Shown here piece by piece: positions 20,027 through 30,114 of a stretch of 64,000 bases of DNA. Position 1 is the first letter of the stretch; every line of letters begins with the position of its first letter. The notes beneath the pieces are model-generated. The model saw only the letters and a list, made by a program, of their open reading frames with translations. It was not told where the DNA came from and made no database searches. A program made the translations under genes and the position numbers. This DNA comes from Sphingobacteriales bacterium (GTDB taxonomy: Bacteria > Bacteroidota > Bacteroidia > Sphingobacteriales > Sphingobacteriaceae): NCBI GenBank assembly GCA_026390835.1, contig JAPLFD010000009.1:27290-91289 (forward strand), written 5' to 3'.

Positions 20027-21157
20027 ATGAGAGTTTATTTAGATAATGCCGCCACTACCCCTCTAGATAAAGAGGTAATAAAAGAAATGTGCAATGTAAT
20101 GGAGAACCAATTTGGCAATCCATCATCCATACATGCACACGGCCGTGAAGTACGATCGGTGGTGGAAAAAGCCCGAAAAACGATTGCAAGTTTATTAAAT
20201 ACCTCCCCAGCAGAGATATTTTTTACCTCAGGAGGCACCGAGGCAGATAATACAGCCATTCGCTGTGGCATTCTAGATCATGGAATTACGCATGCCATTA
20301 CTTCTAAAATTGAGCACCACGCCGTTTTACACACCTTAGAGGCTTTGGCATACGAAGGTATTGTAAAACTCAGCTTCGTAAACATAAACGATAAAGGAAA
20401 TATTGATTTAGCGCATTTAGAAGAATTACTTAAAACCCATCCCAAAACATTTGTATCGCTCATGCATGCCAATAACGAAATTGGTACCCTTACCAATATT
20501 GAGCACGTTGGCGAACTTTGTGAACAATACGATGCGCTTTTCCATAGCGACACGGTTCAAACAATGGGGCATTATCGCCACGATTTAAGCAAACTAAAGG
20601 TTCATTTTTTAGTATGTGCAGCGCACAAAATACACGGCCCAAAAGGCGTTGGATTCTTATATATCAACCATAAAATAAAAATAAAACCGTTTATATATGG
20701 TGGCGCACAAGAGCGCAACATGCGGGGTGGCACAGAAAATGTATATGGTATTGTAGGCCTAGCTAAAGCTTTGGAATTGGCTTATGCAAATATGGATAAA
20801 CATCAGGCTCATATTCAGGAACTAAAAGTATACATGATGGAAGAGTTGAAAAAAACTGTTTCTGGAGTTGATTTTAATGGAGAAACAACAGCAGAAAATA
20901 GCCTATATACGGTACTTAATGTTGCTTTCCCAAAAATGGAAATGGCCGATATGTTGCTGTTTAATTTAGATATTGCCGGCATTTCTGCCTCTGGAGGCAG
21001 TGCATGTAGTTCGGGAACTAACATTGGCTCCCATGTATTAAGTGGTATTGGTGCCGATAGTTCACGACCTGCAGTTCGTTTCTCTTTTAGTAAATTTACT
21101 ACTAAAGAGGAGATTGATTTTGTAATCAACAAAATCAAAGAATTGAATTTATTCTAG
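20027..21157 (+). CDS. Cysteine desulfurase, NifS/IscS family
   Basis: YLDNAATTPLD, NPSSIHAHGREVR, FTSGGTEADNTAI, CAAHKIHGPKGVGF, SGGSACSSGT. Confidence 0.94.
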   Translation: MRVYLDNAATTPLDKEVIKEMCNVMENQFGNPSSIHAHGREVRSVVEKARKTIASLLNTSPAEIFFTSGGTEADNTAIRCGILDHGITHAITSKIEHHAVLHTLEALAYEGIVKLSFVNINDKGNIDLAHLEELLKTHPKTFVSLMHANNEIGTLTNIEHVGELCEQYDALFHSDTVQTMGHYRHDLSKLKVHFLVCAAHKIHGPKGVGFLYINHKIKIKPFIYGGAQERNMRGGTENVYGIVGLAKALELAYANMDKHQAHIQELKVYMMEELKKTVSGVDFNGETTAENSLYTVLNVAFPKMEMADMLLFNLDIAGISASGGSACSSGTNIGSHVLSGIGADSSRPAVRFSFSKFTTKEEIDFVINKIKELNLF

Positions 21158-21218
21158 GCCGCTAAATCGACAAAAAGCCGCATATAAGGCCTCTACACAT
21201 ACAAAAAGAACAATACCT

Positions 21219-23528
21219 ATGAAAAAATTTGTTCTATTCAGTCTCATGTTATTTGCACTAAACCAAGTAAAAGCGCAAAAAGTGGGCTTAGTATTGAGTG
21301 GTGGTGGTGCAAAAGGCTTGACTCATATTGGCGTTTTAAAAGCATTAGAAGAAAATCACATTCCTATTGATTATATCACGGGAACCTCTATGGGCGGAAT
21401 TGTAGGTGCATTATATGCTGCTGGTTATTCTCCCTCAGAGATCGAATACATTGCTCAAAGCGATGATTTTCAAGAATGGGTAAACGGACGTTTTAAAAGT
21501 GATTTCAGGTATTACTTTAAGAAAAAACCCGATAACCCTACCTTTTTAAATGCCAAGCTAGAAATTGATACCAGTTTCAATGCTAGCTTTAGAGCCAATT
21601 TAGTAAACGATATTCCACTAAACTTTGCTTTGTTGCAATTATTGGGACAAGCCTCGGCCACGGCTCAAAACAATTTTGATAACCTTTTTGTACCCTATCG
21701 GTGTATTGTATCCGATATTTTTGATAAAAAAATGGTACCTATTGGTAGCGGTAGTTTAGTAGAAGCCGTACGAGGCACTATGGCCGTTCCGCTAGTTTAT
21801 CGGCCGGTAAAAGTGGGCAATAGGTATGTATTTGATGGGGGAATTTATAATAACTTCCCAGTAGATGTGATGAAAAATGATTTCAAACCCGATTATATCA
21901 TTGGAGTAAACGTATCGTCAAAAACATATAATGAGTACCCAAAAGAGAATGACGACAAAGTGGTAAACCGTTTTTTAATGTATATGTTTTTAGCTAATTC
22001 GGATACCGCGAATGTGGGCAAAAACGGAACGGTTATACAACCTGATATTACCCCATTTTCAGCAACGTCATTTAGTGATGTAGAGGCTATTATTAAGAGT
22101 GGCTACGACGCTGCTATGAAGGATATGCCCAATATTTTAAAGGCCGTAAAACAACGCAGCGATGCTTTCCAACTTAAAGAAAATCGGATTGCCTTTAAAA
22201 ATAAAAACGCCAATCTTGTTTTCGACCAAGTTCTTATACATGGAATTAACTCTAAGCAAACCGATTATGTACAACATGTTTTTTTGCCAAAGAAACAAAA
22301 ATTAGACTTGCCAGGTATAAAAGATGGGTACTATAAGCTAGCTGCCGATGAAAATTTCGAAACCATATATCCACGCATTTACCAAGATTCTTTGGCCCAA
22401 CACACCACGTTTGAGTTACAAGTAAAACCACAAAAAAACTTTAGGATAGACTTTGGAGGCAGTATTTCTACCCGGCCGGTAAGCAATGTATTTTTATGCC
22501 TACAGTACAATATTCTAGATAAACAATCGTACACGTTTGGAGCAAACTTATACTCTGGTAGGTTTTATGAATCGGTACAAACTACGGTTAGAATGGATGT
22601 ACCCACAGCACGTCCCTACTATCTAGAAACCGAGTTTACCTACAACCATTGGAATTTTTACAGCACCAGTCAAATCATTCTAGATAAAGTTAAACCAACT
22701 TACGTTGATCAATCTGACAGGCAATGGATAGCCAAATTAGGCACCCCTTTTGGTCGTAGTGGTAAACTAGAGTTTTTAGCTGGTTATTTCGATTTCAATG
22801 ATCGCTTTAGTCCAAACAATAATTATGTGTATGGCGACATTTTTGATAAAAGCACTTTTGCTGGCTTGAAAGTAGCCATTGATTTAAGCAAGAATAGCTT
22901 AAACAGAAAACAATATGCAACCAAAGGCCTATTTTTTCAATTACAAACAGCATTTTTTGGAGGTACAGAAAACTACGTGCCCGGTAATGTATTACGTAAC
23001 GAACCTGTTTTTGCGCAATTACATCCTATTGAAAAAACACATAATTGGTTACGCCTAAAAGCAAGTATAGAGCATTACCCCATCAGCAGTAAACACATTA
23101 CATTTGGCTATGTATTAGAATCGATACTGACGAATAAACCACTATTCAGTACCTATAAATCTACCTTATTGAGTGCCCCCGCATATTTTCCGTTACAAGA
23201 TTCAAAATCGATATTTTTCGAAGGATTTAGAGCCAATTCCTATGTGGCTGGAGGTGTAAAAAATATCATTTCGCTGCGCAAAAATATTGATTTACGATTG
23301 GAGGCTTACTTGTTTAAATCCATTAAAGGTTATGAACTTGTTGGTTTGCAAGATGTATCTTGGAAACAGGCTTCTAAAGCTCGTTATGTGGCTACTGCAG
23401 GGTTAGTGTATCAGAGCCCAATTGGTCCCATTAGCTTCAGTATAAATCGATACGATGATTCACAAAAACCTATCGGAGTGATGTTTCATGCAGGCTTTTT
23501 GCTTTATAACAAGCGTAGTTTAGATTAA
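21219..23528 (+). CDS. Patatin-like phospholipase with C-terminal Omp85-type barrel
   Basis: Signal peptide; GLVLSGGGAKGLTHIGVLKALEE, ITGTSMGGIVGALYAAGYS, DGGIYNNFPVDVM; C-terminal beta-rich region ending in GPISFSINRYD...MFHAGFLLY. Confidence 0.9.
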   Translation: MKKFVLFSLMLFALNQVKAQKVGLVLSGGGAKGLTHIGVLKALEENHIPIDYITGTSMGGIVGALYAAGYSPSEIEYIAQSDDFQEWVNGRFKSDFRYYFKKKPDNPTFLNAKLEIDTSFNASFRANLVNDIPLNFALLQLLGQASATAQNNFDNLFVPYRCIVSDIFDKKMVPIGSGSLVEAVRGTMAVPLVYRPVKVGNRYVFDGGIYNNFPVDVMKNDFKPDYIIGVNVSSKTYNEYPKENDDKVVNRFLMYMFLANSDTANVGKNGTVIQPDITPFSATSFSDVEAIIKSGYDAAMKDMPNILKAVKQRSDAFQLKENRIAFKNKNANLVFDQVLIHGINSKQTDYVQHVFLPKKQKLDLPGIKDGYYKLAADENFETIYPRIYQDSLAQHTTFELQVKPQKNFRIDFGGSISTRPVSNVFLCLQYNILDKQSYTFGANLYSGRFYESVQTTVRMDVPTARPYYLETEFTYNHWNFYSTSQIILDKVKPTYVDQSDRQWIAKLGTPFGRSGKLEFLAGYFDFNDRFSPNNNYVYGDIFDKSTFAGLKVAIDLSKNSLNRKQYATKGLFFQLQTAFFGGTENYVPGNVLRNEPVFAQLHPIEKTHNWLRLKASIEHYPISSKHITFGYVLESILTNKPLFSTYKSTLLSAPAYFPLQDSKSIFFEGFRANSYVAGGVKNIISLRKNIDLRLEAYLFKSIKGYELVGLQDVSWKQASKARYVATAGLVYQSPIGPISFSINRYDDSQKPIGVMFHAGFLLYNKRSLD

Positions 23529-25882
23529 AATGGCATGCCTATACCAAAGTTATATTGCACAAAGCGATATACATCTGGATAGTGTGTGGTGGCATAGATT
23601 TGTTTAAACTCTTTATTAAACATATTTTTTATAACCCACTGATCGGAGCCCGTAAATTGCGGATCACGAATTTTAACCGCGGCATCTAATCGGAATATAA
23701 AATAATCCATATCGAAACGTAAGCCAGCACCAGCACCAATGGCAAATTGCTTTAAGAATTTAGAAGAATTGAATTCCCCTCCAGGGTTTTCGGCCACAGC
23801 ACGTATACGCCAAATATTTCCAAAATCGGTAAAAGTAGCACCTTTTACTTTGGCACCAAATAAGTTATTGAGTATTTTAAAGCGATATTCTAAGTTACCC
23901 TCAAATTTAATCTCTCCTAACTGATCTAAATTACGTAGGTTTTGCCGAATCTGCGGATCAATATCTGCTCTATTGTAATTACCCGGACCAAGTGTTCTAG
24001 CTTGCCAAGCTCTAATTCCATTGGTTCCTCCTGCATAAAAATTCTTTTCAATAGGTAAGGCAGAATTGTTACCATATGGAATACCAAATCCTGGATTCAG
24101 TCTAAACACCAATTGCTTATCGCCACCAAAATGTTTGTACCAACGTAAATCTAATTCTGTTTTAGCGTATTGCAAATAAGGTAAGCCAAACATGGTTCTA
24201 TAACCTTTCGCATCTATTTTTAAATTCAATGCTTTACTTAACAAGCCCAAGGTATTGCCACTTAAATCTGCAGAGGCTTTTAAATAAAAGAAATTGCTTT
24301 TGGTGCTTAATAAAATATTATTGAGCGTAAACGCATACTGACTGCCAAAGTTTACAAATTGTCTGTCGTTGGTTTTAACATACAATGAAAAGCCATTTGC
24401 ATTTAAATAATCTCTAAAATCGGCATCTAACTGACCATTTCTATACTCTAAATTAAAGGGCGTAAAAGTGTGTTTTTTATACTTGGTTTCCATCCAATCG
24501 TATGAAATTGCATTGATGAAGGTGCGATTTTCGAAAGCGTTTGTTTGGCGAAAATATTGGAAACTCGTAGAAAAAGTGGTGTGAGGCAAGCCATTTTTAC
24601 TCGAAACGGTATTCTTAAAAGGTATTACAATACGAGGGAATATTAAATTAGCACCAAGTTCAAATTCTCGGTTAAATGCTCTATCAGAAAGCTGGCTCAA
24701 GGATTTTGATTCGAACAATACACCATATCTAAACTTAAGATCGAACTGCTCGGCGCCACCAAATAAATTACGATTGGTGTAGGTATTACCAATATTAAAT
24801 CCATTTCTGGCTCCATTTAAGGTATATTCACCCTCAAGCCGGTTAGACATTTTTTTAAGTAGGGTAAAATCATAAATGGCATCTAACACATGTGAGGTAT
24901 CCGATTGTTTTTGATAACTAATTTTTATATTCCTAAATACGTTTAAATCATACAAGCGGTCGTAAGTTAGGTTCTCAGCCTCTAAATTATAATTAGTGCC
25001 TTTTTTAGAAAATATATATCTTGTAATGGGTTTCAATTTAAACCTACCTGAATAATCTTTCAGGTAATACTTATTATCTAATACTGCAGAATCTAATGTT
25101 GTGGAACTAAGCAAGCCAGCACTGGTACGAATAGCCAAATAACTATTCCCAATAGTAAAAGCTTCGTGTGCTAACTTACCAGAGGGATTGCTAATAAACA
25201 GTTTTAAATTCGTTTTGTTTTTAAGGCCATTCGTATCTACCTCAAATCGTAAATACTGACGTAAATACTCATAATAACCACTTTTTCGCATCAATTGGTA
25301 AACTTGTTCTCTCTCTGCGTTTAAGGTATCGGCATCGTAGCGTTTTTCCTTTGCTACACTTGAAAATGCAGCTTGATTTTTTAAATATAAACTCCGCACC
25401 GAGGTATCGGGAATTGTATAACTCAAGGCATTTATGGTGAATTCTTCTCCAGTGTTTGCAGTAAACGTAATTCGGGCTTTTTGTTTTTCAATAGCAATAG
25501 CACTTTCAACTTTTGCACGCAAAAAACCCTTCGTTTGTAAAAATTTCTCTATTTGTGTTCTAGATATTTCTACCAAAGAACTATCTAAAAATGCAGGTGC
25601 TTCGCCTATTTTTTTTATGTTATCGGTACGATAACGACCTTTTTTAACATTTACCAGATTATATAAACGCAAATTTAACCAAGATGGTTTACGCAAATCC
25701 CGTTGCACGTATTCGTAGGCTTGTTCCTCAAAACGAGGGTCTATATTTTTTAAATGTATCTTTCTAACAAGTACCTGCTCCTTTTCTAAAAACCTAGTAG
25801 GCGAACAGCCAATCACAGAAGTGAAGAGAAAAAGCAGTATTATTGTACGAACAAAAAATGGCTTAGTGGCGTATGCTTTCAA
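23525..25882 (-). CDS. tamL: BamA/TamA-family outer membrane lipoprotein, TamL-like
   Basis: LFLFTSVIGC lipobox; POTRA-like N-terminus; NFYAGGTNGIRAWQARTLGPGNY and C-terminal KFLKQFAIGAGAGLRFDMDYFIFRLD barrel motifs. Apparent TTG start. Confidence 0.85.
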   Translation of the reverse strand: MKAYATKPFFVRTIILLFLFTSVIGCSPTRFLEKEQVLVRKIHLKNIDPRFEEQAYEYVQRDLRKPSWLNLRLYNLVNVKKGRYRTDNIKKIGEAPAFLDSSLVEISRTQIEKFLQTKGFLRAKVESAIAIEKQKARITFTANTGEEFTINALSYTIPDTSVRSLYLKNQAAFSSVAKEKRYDADTLNAEREQVYQLMRKSGYYEYLRQYLRFEVDTNGLKNKTNLKLFISNPSGKLAHEAFTIGNSYLAIRTSAGLLSSTTLDSAVLDNKYYLKDYSGRFKLKPITRYIFSKKGTNYNLEAENLTYDRLYDLNVFRNIKISYQKQSDTSHVLDAIYDFTLLKKMSNRLEGEYTLNGARNGFNIGNTYTNRNLFGGAEQFDLKFRYGVLFESKSLSQLSDRAFNREFELGANLIFPRIVIPFKNTVSSKNGLPHTTFSTSFQYFRQTNAFENRTFINAISYDWMETKYKKHTFTPFNLEYRNGQLDADFRDYLNANGFSLYVKTNDRQFVNFGSQYAFTLNNILLSTKSNFFYLKASADLSGNTLGLLSKALNLKIDAKGYRTMFGLPYLQYAKTELDLRWYKHFGGDKQLVFRLNPGFGIPYGNNSALPIEKNFYAGGTNGIRAWQARTLGPGNYNRADIDPQIRQNLRNLDQLGEIKFEGNLEYRFKILNNLFGAKVKGATFTDFGNIWRIRAVAENPGGEFNSSKFLKQFAIGAGAGLRFDMDYFIFRLDAAVKIRDPQFTGSDQWVIKNMFNKEFKQIYATTHYPDVYRFVQYNFGIGMPF

Positions 25883-26616
25883 AATCAGAGATCGGTTTTA
25901 TAAAATCATTACAGCAAAAGAAATTCCGTAAAGAGCAGGCTCTTTTTGTGGTGGAGGGGCTAAAATCTGTTCTCGAATTTCTTCAATCTGGATATCGTAT
26001 ACACTCCGTATATGGCACTTCTACTATACTCCCAAAATTGGGCAAAATCTCCCAAAATATAAAGTTATTAGAGGTTAAAGCTGATGAAATTGCAAAAATA
26101 TCAGGTTTAAATACACCTCAAGACGTATTGGCGGTGGTATATATTCCACAAAAAGACGAAAAAGAGCTTATAATTGAAGCCAATACCTTCCATTTACTTC
26201 TCGATGGCGTTCAAGATCCGGGTAATTTGGGTACCATTATTCGTACCGCCGACTGGTTTGGATTTAAAGAACTTATTTGCTCTATCGATACGGTAGAAGC
26301 TTACAACCCTAAAGTGGTGCAAGCTAGCATGGGCTCTTTGGCTAGAATAAAGGTTATTTACACGGATTTAGAGGATGTAATCCGTCGGAGTAGTTTACCC
26401 ACTTTTGCCGCTACCTTAGGCGGAACCTCTATTTTTGAAACCAAATTTGGTACCGAAGGGCTACTTATTTTAGGCAACGAAGGCAATGGCATTCGACCCG
26501 AAATTTTGGAAAAAGTAAGCAATCAGGTAACTATACCTTTATTTGGTGCTGCCGAATCGTTAAATGTGGCAGTAAGTGCCGGTATTTTTTGTGCCGAAGT
26601 ACGCCGTAAAGCTTAA
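25873..26616 (+). CDS. TrmH/SpoU family RNA methyltransferase
   Basis: LLLDGVQDPGNLGTIIRTADWFG, VVQASMGSLARI, LLILGNEGNGI, LNVAVSAGI. Confidence 0.94.
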   Translation: MLSKSEIGFIKSLQQKKFRKEQALFVVEGLKSVLEFLQSGYRIHSVYGTSTILPKLGKISQNIKLLEVKADEIAKISGLNTPQDVLAVVYIPQKDEKELIIEANTFHLLLDGVQDPGNLGTIIRTADWFGFKELICSIDTVEAYNPKVVQASMGSLARIKVIYTDLEDVIRRSSLPTFAATLGGTSIFETKFGTEGLLILGNEGNGIRPEILEKVSNQVTIPLFGAAESLNVAVSAGIFCAEVRRKA

Positions 26617-28499
26617 GCTTGTTTTTCGCTCAATTCTAACCAGCGCAATTCTTTTTCATCCAACAAATCTACCATTTCACGTACTCGTTCAGCGGCTTTT
26701 TGCAATTCATCGTAGTCCATGCCAGCATTCATAGCAGTCTCCAAAGCGGTTTTTTCTTCTCCCAGCAGCGCAATTTCTTTTTCTAATGCTTCAAACTCTC
26801 GTTTTTCATTAAATGATAGTTGTACTTTTTCTTTGGTGGGAGCCTTAGGCTGGCTTTTATCTACCATGATTTGGTGTGCTGCTTTTTCATCCTGTATTAA
26901 GCCATTAAGCAAGGCCTCCCGATATTGGGTATAATTGCCCGGATAATCACGCACTACGCCGTTTCCTTCAAAAGCAAAAAGGTGATCAACCATACGGTCC
27001 ATAAAATACCTATCGTGGCTTACAATGAGTATACAGCCGGGATATTCTAGTAAAAACTCCTCCAGTGTACGCAGGGTTTGTAAATCTAAATCGTTGGTTG
27101 GCTCATCGAGTACCAAAAAATTGGGGTTGCGAAACAATACGCTCAACAATTGTAAGCGACGTTTCTCTCCGCCACTCAGTTTACTTAATGGAGTATATTG
27201 CTGTTGGGCATTAAAGCCAAATTTTTCCATAAACTGGCTGGCGCCAATTTTAGATCCATCGGCCATGGGGAAATATTCGCCCATAGTTTTTACGTATTCA
27301 ATGGCTCTTACATCTTCTTCGTAGCTCAGCCCATCTTGGCCAAAATTGCCAAAAACCACCGTGCCACCATGATCAATGGTACCGCTATCGGGTTGTTCTA
27401 GTTGTAGGGCTATTTTAAGAAAAGTAGATTTACCAACGCCATTTTTACCCACTACCCCAATGCGTTCGCCTCGTTGAAAAGTATATTCAAAATCGTTTAA
27501 AATGCATAAATCACCGAAACTCTTCGATACATTTTTCAACTCCAGAATTTTTCCACCCAATCGGGTCATTTTTATTTGCAGAGTTACTTCATTTACTTCA
27601 TTTTTCTTTTTAACCCGATCTTCCACACCAGTAAACGCATCTTGTCGGCTTTTACTTTTAGTGGTCCTGGCTTTAGGTTGCCTACGCATCCACTCCAACT
27701 CTCTGCGGTAGGTATTTTTATCTTTTTCTAGTTCGCTTTGCTCCATTTCTTGGCGCAAACTCTTTTGCTCTAAAAAATAATCGTAGGTACCTTTGTATAC
27801 AAAAACCTTTTCCTCATCAATCTCTACAATCTCATTGCATACGGCATCTAAAAAATATCGATCGTGGGTTACCAGCAATAAGGTAAGTTTTTGGGCACTT
27901 AAATAATCTTCCAACCATTCAATCATGCCTACATCAAGGTGGTTGGTGGGCTCATCTAAAATAAGCAAACACTTACCTTCGTGTAATTGTGCCTCAATAA
28001 GTGCCTGGGCAAGTGCTACACGTTTCTTTTGTCCACCACTTAAGGTAGCCATGGGTTCGTTAAGATGATGGAGATTTAATTTTCCTAAAATCTGTTTTAA
28101 ATCGCTTTCAAAAGTCCAGGCATTTAACTCATCCAAATCGCCCATAAGCTTGGCCAATTTATCGTGATCATCAGAGCCTTCTTCTAAAAACAATTCATAC
28201 TCTTTTACCACCTGCACAACGGGGTTTTCTAGGCGAAGAACATTATCCCAAATAGATTTAGTTCCGTCAAAATCGTTATCCTGCTGCAACATCACGGTTT
28301 TAATATCTTTATGCACCCAAACGGTGCCGCTATCGGGCGTATCTAAACCGGCCAGTATTTTCATGAGCGTGCTTTTGCCACTCCCATTACGGGCCACTAA
28401 GGCAATTTTATCGCCTTCATCTATATTAATCGTAATATTTTTAAAGAGAGTGCGTATTCCAAACGACTTGCTAACATTTTCTACCGAGGCATAATTCAT
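26613..28499 (-). CDS. ABC-F family ATPase
   Basis: Two ATPase domains (GRNGSGKSTLMK-like GSGKST and GKNGVGKST), LSGGQKKRVALAQALI and LSGGEKRRLQLL, no TM segments. Confidence 0.93.
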   Translation of the reverse strand: MNYASVENVSKSFGIRTLFKNITINIDEGDKIALVARNGSGKSTLMKILAGLDTPDSGTVWVHKDIKTVMLQQDNDFDGTKSIWDNVLRLENPVVQVVKEYELFLEEGSDDHDKLAKLMGDLDELNAWTFESDLKQILGKLNLHHLNEPMATLSGGQKKRVALAQALIEAQLHEGKCLLILDEPTNHLDVGMIEWLEDYLSAQKLTLLLVTHDRYFLDAVCNEIVEIDEEKVFVYKGTYDYFLEQKSLRQEMEQSELEKDKNTYRRELEWMRRQPKARTTKSKSRQDAFTGVEDRVKKKNEVNEVTLQIKMTRLGGKILELKNVSKSFGDLCILNDFEYTFQRGERIGVVGKNGVGKSTFLKIALQLEQPDSGTIDHGGTVVFGNFGQDGLSYEEDVRAIEYVKTMGEYFPMADGSKIGASQFMEKFGFNAQQQYTPLSKLSGGEKRRLQLLSVLFRNPNFLVLDEPTNDLDLQTLRTLEEFLLEYPGCILIVSHDRYFMDRMVDHLFAFEGNGVVRDYPGNYTQYREALLNGLIQDEKAAHQIMVDKSQPKAPTKEKVQLSFNEKREFEALEKEIALLGEEKTALETAMNAGMDYDELQKAAERVREMVDLLDEKELRWLELSEKQA

Positions 28500-28503
28500 G
28501 CCG

Positions 28504-28511
28504 CAAAGGTA
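28504..28511 (-). promoter_or_regulatory. -7 element TACCTTTG immediately before ABC-F gene
   Basis: Minus-strand TACCTTTG-CGGC-ATG (4 nt spacing). Confidence 0.55.
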
Positions 28512-28624
28512 ACATTGGCAAGGTTAATACAGCGTTAAAGCCTAAATTTTGCAGCATATATTTTCAACAACTAGTTTCAACAAAGAAAAGCTGAGTATTT
28601 ATAGATATAAAAATAATATTTTAC

Positions 28625-28632
28625 TATTTTTG
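28625..28632 (+). promoter_or_regulatory. -7 element TATTTTTG upstream of tRNA-Cys
   Basis: TAnnTTTG, 16 nt before the tRNA 5' end. Confidence 0.55.
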
Positions 28633-28648
28633 CAGTCCTTGAATAAAG

Positions 28649-28719
28649 GGTCGGATGGCCGAGTGGCTAGGCTCAGCTCTGCAAAAGCTGCTACAGCGGT
28701 TCGAATCCGCTTCCGACCT
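28649..28719 (+). tRNA. tRNA-Cys (anticodon GCA)
   Basis: GGTCGGA/TCCGACC acceptor stem, CAGCT-CTGCAAA-AGCTG anticodon arm, GGTTCGAATCC T-arm, U73 discriminator. Confidence 0.95.
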
Positions 28720-28746
28720 CAAGAAAAAACTTAAAAAAGAAAGACC

Positions 28747-28926
28747 ATGGGAGTAACTCGTTTAAAAAGAAAAGACAGAAGAAACAAAACCGTTTCTCGT
28801 TTAGAAGTGCAATTTTTGAAAATGGCTCACAACATTGAAGTGGGTAGCCGTTCAAAAGAAAAAGCTAGCAGCCAAGTTTCTAAAAACAATGCTGTTTTAG
28901 CTCAAATTGAGGCTAAAGCGAAGTAA
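28747..28926 (+). CDS. Small basic conserved-looking protein (59 aa), below the ORF-track length cutoff
   Basis: ATG...TAA translating to MGVTRLKRKDRRNKTVSRLEVQFLKMAHNIEVGSRSKEKASSQVSKNNAVLAQIEAKAK, followed by a strong terminator. Confidence 0.85.
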   Translation: MGVTRLKRKDRRNKTVSRLEVQFLKMAHNIEVGSRSKEKASSQVSKNNAVLAQIEAKAK

Positions 28927-28967
28927 GTAGCATAACCGGCATTTTGCCGAGAACAATATATAGATCA

Positions 28968-28996
28968 CCCGATTAAGCAATTAATCGGGTTTTTTT
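28968..28996 (+). terminator. Rho-independent terminator after the 59-aa ORF
   Basis: CCCGATTAA-gcaa-TTAATCGGG then TTTTTTT. Confidence 0.93.
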
Positions 28997-29017
28997 GTTT
29001 AGAGCAAATCAAGGAAA

Positions 29018-30043
29018 TTAATTTTGGGCTATGCCTTTATTAATGGCTTTAATTAAATCCGGGCCTTCGTAAATGAAGCCAGTATACACCTGAACCAGAC
29101 TGGCGCCTGCCTGTAGCTTTTCGAGAGCATCTTTGGCAGAGTGAATGCCACCCACCCCAATAATTGGAAATGCATTTTTAGATTTTTTATTGAGGTAAGC
29201 TATTACCTCGGTAGCACGTTGGCTGAGTGGCTTTCCGCTGAGGCCTCCAGCTTCATCTGTTAAAGTTTTAGCAGAAGCTAAGCCCTCACGATTTAAAGTA
29301 GTATTGGTGGCAATTACGCCGGCAATTTGGCTTTCTAATACAATTTCTACAATATCATCTAATTGAGCATCGCTCAAATCGGGGGCAATTTTTAACAAAA
29401 TAGGTTTAGATAGGCCTCCTTTATTATTGCGCTTTTGCAAGGTTTTCAGAATGTGTTTAAGAGGTTCTTTTTCTTGCAATTCACGCAAACCGAGCGTATT
29501 GGGCGAACTCACATTCACCACGAAATAATCCACCACATCAAATAAACGATCGAAACAAATCACATAATCGTCTACCGCCTTTTCATTAGGCGTGGCTTTG
29601 TTTTTGCCAATATTTCCACCAATAATCAATCCATTGCGCTCAACACGGCTTAGTCGATCGGCTACCACATCAACCCCTTGGTTGTTAAAACCCATACGAT
29701 TGATTAAGCCTTCATCAGCAGGCAATCGGAACATACGAGGTTTAGGATTTCCGGGCTGAGGCAAAGGCGTTACGGTTCCTATTTCGATAAAACCAAAACC
29801 AAAAGTGGCCAAATCTTCAATATATTCTGCATTTTTATCGAAACCAGCTGCTAATCCCACCGGATTTTTAAAGGTTAAACCAAACACTTCTTTAGCCAAT
29901 TTGGGGTCATTAAGCGTATACACCGATTGTATAGCCTTTCTAAAAACACCAATCGAACAGGTTGCTTTTAGCCCAGCCATTACCCAATGGTGAACTCGTT
30001 CTGGTGAAATTAAAAAAAGAATGTATTTAACAAGGCCGTACAT
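29018..30043 (-). CDS. pyrD: Dihydroorotate dehydrogenase (quinone), class 2
   Basis: [68 protein letters not shown]. Start moved to ATG 30043 ([19 protein letters not shown]); the track start would run through the divergent PAP2 gene. Confidence 0.95.
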   Translation of the reverse strand: MYGLVKYILFLISPERVHHWVMAGLKATCSIGVFRKAIQSVYTLNDPKLAKEVFGLTFKNPVGLAAGFDKNAEYIEDLATFGFGFIEIGTVTPLPQPGNPKPRMFRLPADEGLINRMGFNNQGVDVVADRLSRVERNGLIIGGNIGKNKATPNEKAVDDYVICFDRLFDVVDYFVVNVSSPNTLGLRELQEKEPLKHILKTLQKRNNKGGLSKPILLKIAPDLSDAQLDDIVEIVLESQIAGVIATNTTLNREGLASAKTLTDEAGGLSGKPLSQRATEVIAYLNKKSKNAFPIIGVGGIHSAKDALEKLQAGASLVQVYTGFIYEGPDLIKAINKGIAQN

Positions 30044-30114
30044 GCTGTAAAAATAGGGTTTTAGATTGAATAGACAACAAATGCGAATCAGATACGTATA
30101 TTGTAAAAATAAAT

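Noticed and set aside
21158-21200. AGGCC...GGCCT inverted repeat after the cysteine desulfurase gene
   Set aside because: Short stem with a long loop and no T-run; not a convincing terminator or regulatory hairpin.
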